Part shown: positions 57,338 to 64,000 of the stretch, one piece after another
How the letters are laid out: every line of letters begins with the position of its first letter
Numbering within the stretch: the stretch's first letter is position 1
Position numbers and translations under genes: made by a program
Source of the DNA: Bacteroidota bacterium
Lineage (GTDB): Bacteria; Bacteroidota; Bacteroidia; Chitinophagales; Chitinophagaceae
Assembly: GCA_016868475.1 (NCBI GenBank)
Contig: VGGU01000007.1
Span: 1-64,000, forward strand
DNA: 64,000 bases
Reading direction: 5' to 3'
The notes under the pieces: model-generated
What the model was told of the DNA's origin: nothing
Seen by the model: only the letters and a program-made list of their open reading frames with translations
The model's database searches: none

Positions 57338-57736
57338 TCAATCACTAATTACTGAAACTGGAGGAATGTCAAGCTGCGTAGTATCCAAAGAAATAGCCGC
57401 CTCGCCTGACAAGGCTTTTTTCAGGCCGAGAATATACTGATTTTTTATGGCATCTTCCCTGGCCACTGAATCCACCCTGTATTGCAGTCTTTTAAGAGCC
57501 GTAACAGCGGTATAATCCGAACCCGCCCCGGGTATGTAATATTTAAGGGGGGTGAAAACAATCAACGCCGTAGTTAGCCCAACCAACACTACAAACACTG
57601 TGCTAAGTACCATATAAACACTAAGACGAGACAATCGAAAAGTCACTACCTCTTCATAGGTGTCATCATTCATGACAACCAAGCGGTATCGACTTCTCAA
57701 TCGCTTTAGCCCTGCTGGTAATTCTAATTTTGCCAT
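57338..57736 (-). CDS. hypothetical single-TM protein (probable start MAKLELPAGLKRL)
   Basis: RYRLVVMNDDTYEEVVTFRLSRLSVYMVLSTVFVVLVGL; upstream of bactofilin gene. Confidence 0.6.
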   Translation of the reverse strand: MAKLELPAGLKRLRSRYRLVVMNDDTYEEVVTFRLSRLSVYMVLSTVFVVLVGLTTALIVFTPLKYYIPGAGSDYTAVTALKRLQYRVDSVAREDAIKNQYILGLKKALSGEAAISLDTTQLDIPPVSVISD

Positions 57737-57864
57737 TGTTTGCGCAAAGGTATGAAGGTAAGGTACAGCAATACTAAAACCCATTGAAACTCAATCAAGA
57801 TAATCACAAAAAATCAAGGTCTCACACACTAAATAATTTGAAAATCAGTTATTAAGGAGCTAGA

Positions 57865-60681
57865 TTGCAAGAAGATATGCGGAATGCGTGTTCCCTGATT
57901 GGGCTTTTAATTCTACTGTTGCTTGGATGGCCAGTTCCCACCCTTTCACAACAGGGTTTTCGCATTGACCTACCCAAAGAGGAGGAGTACAAGGACAGAT
58001 TGCTCCGTTCTGAAAAAACAAAAGAAGGTAAGCTGGGTCAGCCAGCTCGACTTATTCAAAACACGGTTACCCATTACAACTTCACCTATAATGCCACAAG
58101 AAAACTAAACGAGATCCTCCAAAAGGCAAAAGCAGCTCACCGTGAAGATTATAGCACACTGCTTCCTTTTTACAATTTTAGTTTGCAAACTACCCGTAAA
58201 GATTCTACGGACCTGGATAGCGTTATTCAAAAAGCATCATCCGGAATTGCCTTGCATGACCTTAGGAATGATTGGAATGATAATCTATACTTGTTATGGG
58301 GAATGGCTTATTACCTGCAAGAAAAATTTGATTCGGCATTTCAGGTCTTTCAATTTGTCAATTACTATTATGCTCCTCGTGGAAAAGATGGCTATTTCAA
58401 ATCAATAGGGAGTAGAAGGGATGGAAATCGTATCAATAGCATAGCCAGTGAGGAAAAAAGCGGACTCTTATATAAAATGGGAACTGCTCCTCCCAAAAGA
58501 AATGAAGCACTGCTTTGGATGATCCGAACTCATCTGGCACAAGAACAATTACCGGAAGCAGCCGGTTTAATCGAAATGCTACGGAACGATCCCGTCTTTC
58601 CCAAAAGACTGAATACGGCATTAGAAGAATTGATTGCTTTATCATTTTACCAGCAAAAACGCTGGGATAGCGCAGCGATTCATCTGTCGAAAGCTCTTGA
58701 AGGGGCTTCTACATTAAATGAAAAAGCGAGATGGGAATTTTTAACAGGCCAATTATTTGAAAAAGCTGGAAACTACTTAGCCGCCAACCAATATTACAGT
58801 AAAGCCATCCCCCACTCTGCTGATTTGATTTTGGAAATACAAGCACGAATTGCCGCCATTCGGGTTAATAGAGCAGATTTGGACTATGCCAATAGCAATG
58901 TGCGTAGATTACTTGAAATGAGTTCAAAAGAAAAGTACAGCGCTTATCAAGACATCATTTATTATGCGGCTGCTCAAATGGATTTGAACCTTGGAAATAA
59001 AAGCCGTGCTATCGAATCCTTGAATCAAAGCACAAAGGCAACTACTAATAATACCTTGCAAAGAAATAAAGCATTCTTACAGTTGGCAGAAATCTCCTAC
59101 GAATCAGGTTCCTACGCAATGGCGGCTCAATATTACGATAGTCTGAAAACACTTGACAGTTTGCCCATTGATCCGGAAAGGATAGCCATAAAAAAAAGAG
59201 CGTTAAAATCATTGGTCAGCAAACTAGCAACTATTGCAAATCAAGACAGCCTGTTACTGCTGGCTTCCTTACCGGAGGAAGAAAGAAAAGAAGCCGTAAA
59301 AAAAATAGTCAAACAATTACGTAAGCAGGAGGGTTTGCAAGAAGATCCTGCATTAGCTGTTTCTCGTCCCTTACCAACTCTCCTGCAAGCGCCCTCTTTA
59401 TTTGGAGGTGAAACAGAAAAAGGCGAATGGTATTTCTATAATGTCTCCAGCCGAAGCAGGGGTCAGGCCGCTTTTATTGCCCGGTGGGGAAACCGTCCCA
59501 ATATGGATAATTGGAGAAGAGTAGCAAACATGCAATCCACCCTTGCATTAGTACAAGCAAGCGGGAAGGATTCTACGGGAACAAAATCCGGTGCAACAGG
59601 TTCGTCCATTGACTTTGAAACACTTTACGCAGGATTGCCGTTAACCGCTGAGAAAAAGAAAGTTTGCACGGATTCATTGGCCACGGCATTACTCGACGCT
59701 GGCAGAATACTGATTCAGGAAATTGAAGATTGCACAGCAGGATTAAAATTGCTTGATCGTATAAACATCGAGTTTTCCGGCTATGAAAAAATGGATGAAG
59801 TATTGTTTCACCAGCACAACTGTGCATGGAGAGGTGGAAATCTGGATAAAGCAACAGTTATTCTAAAAGAAATGAATGATGGCTATGCTCAAAGTCAATT
59901 TACAGCCCTGCTCAATGGGCGAGAATCTACAGTAGCACAGCAGCAATCAAAGTTGCAGGATAGTATTTACGCCCCCATCTATGCTCTTTTTGCAAAAGGA
60001 GCCTATGAGGAAGCCGTAAAGCTTAAAAAAGAAGCTGAACAAACTGCAGGAGAAAGTCATTGGACTCCGCAACTCCTCTATATTGAAGCGGTTTACTATG
60101 TTCAACAAAAAAAAGACAGTACAGCTATCCAATTGCTTACATCCTTGCAATTGCGTTATCCCAATTCTCCACTTTATTTACGCGCAACTGATTTACTAGA
60201 TGCCATAAGTAAGCGCGCAAAGACGTCGGAGCCCGAAAAACCAATGATGGCACCTGTTATTCCAAATGCAACTGCCGACACATCCAGTCAGCGCCCTCCT
60301 TCCAACCTTTACACCTGGGAAGAACAAACAGACCACCTGGCATTATTTGTCTTGAAAGAAGTGGATCCGGTGCTTGCAGCTGAGGCCATGCGATCCATTG
60401 ATAATTACAATCGTACCGTTTTTAATACCCGGAGTTTTCATAAGGAGTTAGTGAATTTAGACAACCAGTTTCGGGTGATTGTAATAAGCAGTTTTGAAAA
60501 CTACCAAGCAGTTACTAATTATCTGGCAAATATTAAACCTCAATCAGCTATCGAGGTGGTGCCCTGGCTCCCTTCGGAAAAGTATTTTTGGATGCCCATA
60601 TCTGCCGCCAATCTAATTACACTCCGGCAACTCAAGGACCTGGCTGTCTATCAACGTTTCCTTAACAGCAAGAGACCCTAA
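57865..60681 (+). CDS. TPR protein resembling type IX secretion accessory PorW/SprE
   Basis: FQVFQFVNYYYAPRGKDGYFKSIGSRRDGN; TPR array; C-terminal LALFVLKEVDPV...FRVIVISSFENYQAVTNYL. Confidence 0.72.
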   Translation: MQEDMRNACSLIGLLILLLLGWPVPTLSQQGFRIDLPKEEEYKDRLLRSEKTKEGKLGQPARLIQNTVTHYNFTYNATRKLNEILQKAKAAHREDYSTLLPFYNFSLQTTRKDSTDLDSVIQKASSGIALHDLRNDWNDNLYLLWGMAYYLQEKFDSAFQVFQFVNYYYAPRGKDGYFKSIGSRRDGNRINSIASEEKSGLLYKMGTAPPKRNEALLWMIRTHLAQEQLPEAAGLIEMLRNDPVFPKRLNTALEELIALSFYQQKRWDSAAIHLSKALEGASTLNEKARWEFLTGQLFEKAGNYLAANQYYSKAIPHSADLILEIQARIAAIRVNRADLDYANSNVRRLLEMSSKEKYSAYQDIIYYAAAQMDLNLGNKSRAIESLNQSTKATTNNTLQRNKAFLQLAEISYESGSYAMAAQYYDSLKTLDSLPIDPERIAIKKRALKSLVSKLATIANQDSLLLLASLPEEERKEAVKKIVKQLRKQEGLQEDPALAVSRPLPTLLQAPSLFGGETEKGEWYFYNVSSRSRGQAAFIARWGNRPNMDNWRRVANMQSTLALVQASGKDSTGTKSGATGSSIDFETLYAGLPLTAEKKKVCTDSLATALLDAGRILIQEIEDCTAGLKLLDRINIEFSGYEKMDEVLFHQHNCAWRGGNLDKATVILKEMNDGYAQSQFTALLNGRESTVAQQQSKLQDSIYAPIYALFAKGAYEEAVKLKKEAEQTAGESHWTPQLLYIEAVYYVQQKKDSTAIQLLTSLQLRYPNSPLYLRATDLLDAISKRAKTSEPEKPMMAPVIPNATADTSSQRPPSNLYTWEEQTDHLALFVLKEVDPVLAAEAMRSIDNYNRTVFNTRSFHKELVNLDNQFRVIVISSFENYQAVTNYLANIKPQSAIEVVPWLPSEKYFWMPISAANLITLRQLKDLAVYQRFLNSKRP

Positions 60682-60690
60682 CTTAGCAAC

Positions 60691-63093
60691 ATGAAACCAA
60701 CTGTTCGATTATTTTGGAAGTTTTTTGGCTGGGGATTACTGGCATTCTTTTTATTGATCTTTTTAGCCAACCTCGGACTTTTTGGAAAAATGCCTTCGCT
60801 CAATGAATTACAAAATCCTTCTATTCTGCAAGCTTCGGAAGTGTACGCAATAGATGGAACACTAATGGGCAAATACTATACCGAGCGAGGCAACAGAAGC
60901 AATGTAAAATACAGAGACCTTTCCCGCCATGCAATAGATGCGCTAATTGCTACAGAGGACGAACGCTTTTATTCGCACAGTGGTATTGATTTCAAATCAA
61001 CACTACGCGCTGTAGTTACAATGGGTTCCGAAGGAGGAGGTAGTACCATTACACAACAATTGGCTAAAGCGTTGCTGGCGCAAGGAAGCCGAAACAAAGC
61101 CTGGCGAGTAATTGAAAAGCTTAAAGAGTGGATAATTGCAGTTAAGCTAGAAAAGAACTTAACCAAAGAGGAGATTATTACCCTTTATTTAAACGCAGTG
61201 CCATTTGGCAATAATATTTATGGGATCCGAAATGCCTCTCGCACTTTTTTTCAAAAAGAACCGGATCGACTCAACATAGAGGAAGCGGCGCTTTTAATTG
61301 GAATGCTCAAAGGAAATAGTATTTATAACCCTGTGCGTAATCCCAAGGCGGCCTTAGATCGTAGAAATGTGGTAATTGGGCAAATGGAGGTCAACAATAA
61401 AATTACCAGCGAAAAAACCGCTCAACTTAAAGCTTTACCCATCCAGTTGAATTACAAGAAAATGGATGAGAATACCGGATATGCTCCTTATTTCAGAGAA
61501 ATACTAAAAGAAGAAATCAAGGAAGCGTTAAAGGGACTCACTAATCCTGAGGGAGAACCCTACAGCATTTACAACGACGGGTTAAAAATTTATACCACCA
61601 TCAATGTTCAACTGCAACAATATGCCGAAGAAGCCTTGGCCATGCATATGTCGCAACTTCAAAAAAATGTAAACAATCGTAATTCTATTAAATCAGGTAA
61701 GATCTGGATTGGCAAAGAATCAATACTAGAAAGAGCCATGAAAGAATCAGACCGCTGGCGCAATTTGGAAGAAGATGGATGGAGTGAAAAAGAAATTCGT
61801 GCTAGTTTCAAGGAGCCTGTTCGGATGAAAGTATTTGCTTGGAACCTACGTCGGGAAACGGATACAATGATGACTCCACTAGATTCCATCAAGTATCACC
61901 GACAAATGGAGCAAGCTTCATTCATGGCTATGGATCCTGTAACCGGAGAGATTCGTGCTTGGGTAGGAGGCATTCATTTTAAAACGTATAAGTACGACCA
62001 TGTTAATATTAAAACCAAAAGACAAGTAGGCTCTACCATTAAACCTTTGCTTTATACACAAGCCGTGGAAGAAAGAGGTTTTACACCGGAAACGGAACTT
62101 CCCAATGAACCACAGTATTTTGAAGGTAACGGATGGGTGCCAGCCAGTAAAGAATGTAAAGGAGGGGCTGGGTCTATGTCGGCTGCCTTGGCCTTTTCAA
62201 AAAATTGCGCTTCTGCTTATATCATGAAACAAATAGGAGCCCAGCAGTTTGCAGAATTTATGGGACGTTTAAACATTCCAACTCCTATTGGCCCCTACCC
62301 TTCGGTGGCTCTGGGATCCTGTGATTTATCATTATTTGAAATGATGTGGGCCTATACCATTTTTTCCGGAAGAGGTTTTTCAACCAAACCCTTTGCCATT
62401 AGCCGTATAGAGGATAGGAATGGAAATGTGATTAAGCGATTTGACTTCAGCGCCAATAGAAAAGAAGTAATAAGCGAATCCACTGCTTTTACTATGGTGC
62501 GAATGATGCAAGGAGTGGTTGATGTTGGAACGGCAGCAGGCATGCGTAGCCGGGTGGGCGCAGCAGAGATGGGAGGAAAAACCGGAACCACCAATGAAAA
62601 TGCAGATGCTTGGTTCCTAGGATTTACCCCTCAAATATTAGCAGGTGCCTGGGTTGGGTTTGATGACCAGTTTATTAGAAACGAAGGTGAAGCATCCAGA
62701 ATGGCCCGACCAATTTGCGAATATTTCTTTGGAAAAGCCTTAGCAAATAGCCGCACCGGACTTGAGCGTGAAGCCAGGTTTGTTGTTCCTGCGGAAATGG
62801 GCAACTCAATGAACAGTGCCGATATCCTTTTAAGCGATCTTGAATTAAGACCAGGTGCCGAAGGAGAAGATATGGGTGTGGGTTCGGAAGAAGACTATAA
62901 GATTGAAACCGTCCCTTATATAGGCCCCGAATCCACTCCTGTTCGTGAAGAGGACTCAAAGCCCGTTCAGCTACCTAAAAAAGATACTCTTCTCAAGAAC
63001 GAAACAGATCCTTCTCATCATACTCCGGCATCTGCTAAAAAAGAAGAAAAGAAAAAAGGGTTGTTGAATCGAATTCTTAAAAAGAATGAATGA
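60691..63093 (+). CDS. penicillin-binding protein 1A (transglycosylase/transpeptidase)
   Basis: ATEDERFYSHSGID; GGSTITQQLAK; RQVGSTIKPLLYTQA; GGKTGTTNENADAWFLGF. Confidence 0.95.
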   Translation: MKPTVRLFWKFFGWGLLAFFLLIFLANLGLFGKMPSLNELQNPSILQASEVYAIDGTLMGKYYTERGNRSNVKYRDLSRHAIDALIATEDERFYSHSGIDFKSTLRAVVTMGSEGGGSTITQQLAKALLAQGSRNKAWRVIEKLKEWIIAVKLEKNLTKEEIITLYLNAVPFGNNIYGIRNASRTFFQKEPDRLNIEEAALLIGMLKGNSIYNPVRNPKAALDRRNVVIGQMEVNNKITSEKTAQLKALPIQLNYKKMDENTGYAPYFREILKEEIKEALKGLTNPEGEPYSIYNDGLKIYTTINVQLQQYAEEALAMHMSQLQKNVNNRNSIKSGKIWIGKESILERAMKESDRWRNLEEDGWSEKEIRASFKEPVRMKVFAWNLRRETDTMMTPLDSIKYHRQMEQASFMAMDPVTGEIRAWVGGIHFKTYKYDHVNIKTKRQVGSTIKPLLYTQAVEERGFTPETELPNEPQYFEGNGWVPASKECKGGAGSMSAALAFSKNCASAYIMKQIGAQQFAEFMGRLNIPTPIGPYPSVALGSCDLSLFEMMWAYTIFSGRGFSTKPFAISRIEDRNGNVIKRFDFSANRKEVISESTAFTMVRMMQGVVDVGTAAGMRSRVGAAEMGGKTGTTNENADAWFLGFTPQILAGAWVGFDDQFIRNEGEASRMARPICEYFFGKALANSRTGLEREARFVVPAEMGNSMNSADILLSDLELRPGAEGEDMGVGSEEDYKIETVPYIGPESTPVREEDSKPVQLPKKDTLLKNETDPSHHTPASAKKEEKKKGLLNRILKKNE

Positions 63094-63596
63094 CCAGCCA
63101 ACCTAATGCTTATTTAGTACAAGCGGCATCTGTCAAAGACATTGAATTAATTCGAACCTTATGCATGCAGGTTTGGCCGCAAACTTATTCATCAATTCTT
63201 TCAGCAGAGCAATTAAACTATATGTTAGAGTTGATGTACAGCCCCTCCTCTCTTACCCAACAGATGAAGGAAGGCGCCACTTTTTTATTACTCTTTCAAG
63301 CGCTTATGCCTATTGGTTATGCTTCATATCAAGAGCTGCGTGCCGGTGAGTTTAAGCTACACAAATTGTATGTTTTGCCCACTGCACAAGGAAAAGGAGC
63401 TGGGCGCTACTTTATAGCTAAGCTCATAGAACAAATCAAAGGGCTGGGTGCACATACCCTTGAGTTGCAGGTAAATCGACACAATAAAGCAGTAGGATTT
63501 TATCAGCAGCTTGGATTTTCAATACGCGAAACAATAGACGTAGAGATCGGTAAGGGTTTTTACATGAATGATTATATTATGCAAATAGCCCTTTGA
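63090..63596 (+). CDS. GNAT-family N-acetyltransferase
   Basis: LHKLYVLPTAQGKGAGRYFIAKLIE; NRHNKAVGFYQQLGF. Confidence 0.92.
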   Translation: MTSQPNAYLVQAASVKDIELIRTLCMQVWPQTYSSILSAEQLNYMLELMYSPSSLTQQMKEGATFLLLFQALMPIGYASYQELRAGEFKLHKLYVLPTAQGKGAGRYFIAKLIEQIKGLGAHTLELQVNRHNKAVGFYQQLGFSIRETIDVEIGKGFYMNDYIMQIAL

Positions 63597-63653
63597 CAAG
63601 TAGGGCTTTATTGATTAATAATGTAGCTTTGCGCCTTGTAACAAACCAGTAAT

Positions 63654-64000
63654 ATGTCAACCATCACCAAATCCATTGATTTTAATTTATCCAACAAAGT
63701 AGCTGATATTTCTCTGGCCGAATGGGGTCGCAAAGAAATTCGCTTAGCTGAAGCAGAAATGCCTGGGCTAATGGCCATTCGTTCCGAGTATGGCCCATCT
63801 CAACCCTTAAAAGATGCGCGAATAGCCGGTTGTCTTCATATGACCATTCAAACCGCTGTATTGATCGAAACATTAGTGGCATTGGGCGCTGAGGTAAAAT
63901 GGAGTTCTTGTAATATATTCTCAACACAGGACCATGCCGCTGCTGCTATTGCCGCTGCAGGTATTGGCGTGTTTGCCTGGAAAGGCCAAACCATTGAGGA
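63654..64000 (+). CDS. ahcY: adenosylhomocysteinase, N-terminal part (runs off window)
   Basis: Read manually: [43 protein letters not shown]...[42 protein letters not shown]; not in ORF track because there is no stop. Confidence 0.95.
   Translation, partial: MSTITKSIDFNLSNKVADISLAEWGRKEIRLAEAEMPGLMAIRSEYGPSQPLKDARIAGCLHMTIQTAVLIETLVALGAEVKWSSCNIFSTQDHAAAAIAAAGIGVFAWKGQTIE

Noticed and set aside
63682-63927. Minus-strand 81-aa ORF at the window end
   Set aside because: Antisense to a clear ahcY N-terminus on the plus strand
1-64000. CRISPR arrays, tRNA/rRNA genes, insertion sequences, prophage or toxin-antitoxin/defence loci
   Set aside because: None found on reading: no spaced direct repeats, no transposase or integrase motifs, no CCA-ended cloverleaf recognised in intergenic gaps (tRNAscan-SE/Infernal would be needed to be certain)

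Overview
The window is a contiguous stretch of a Bacteroidota chromosome, probably Chitinophagaceae-like judging by protein families and TAnnTTTG-type promoter elements; taxonomy is inferred. I saw no rRNA, tRNA, CRISPR array, transposase or prophage. About 1-33.6 kb is a respiratory island: a sulfide-oxidation module (MBL/persulfide dioxygenase-rhodanese, rhodanese, SQR, DUF6132), a PAS histidine kinase, a cbb3 oxidase operon (CcoS, fused CcoN-O, CcoQ-like, mono-heme CcoP, CcoG, CcoH/FixH, SafE-like) with a CcoI-type copper P-ATPase, and a REC-cNMP-HTH (FNR-like) response regulator. It continues with a ~16 kb co-directional cluster joining a NarG/NxrA-like molybdoenzyme (alpha, beta, cytochrome c-fused heme-b gamma, TorD chaperone) to molybdenum cofactor biosynthesis. 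Embedded in that cluster is an unexpected trio: a tyrosine phenol-lyase-like enzyme, a U32 'peptidase' and a ferredoxin. FNR/CRP-type palindromes lie upstream of the PDO, SQR, ccoS, P-ATPase/regulator and narG-like genes. About 33.8-64 kb is mostly ordinary chromosome: phoH, fluC, a Mur ligase, clpB, queG, folK, dNK, gcvP, SOD, TlpA, a Cys-repeat HMA protein, a porin, sucC, SprT, bactofilin/AtpZ, a PorW/SprE-like protein, PBP1A and partial ahcY. Individual oddities there include a serine-hydrolase homologue lacking SxxK, a DsbA-like protein lacking its first Cys, and an 18-bp Cys-codon tandem repeat. All identifications come from reading the sequence and remembered family motifs; no searches were run.
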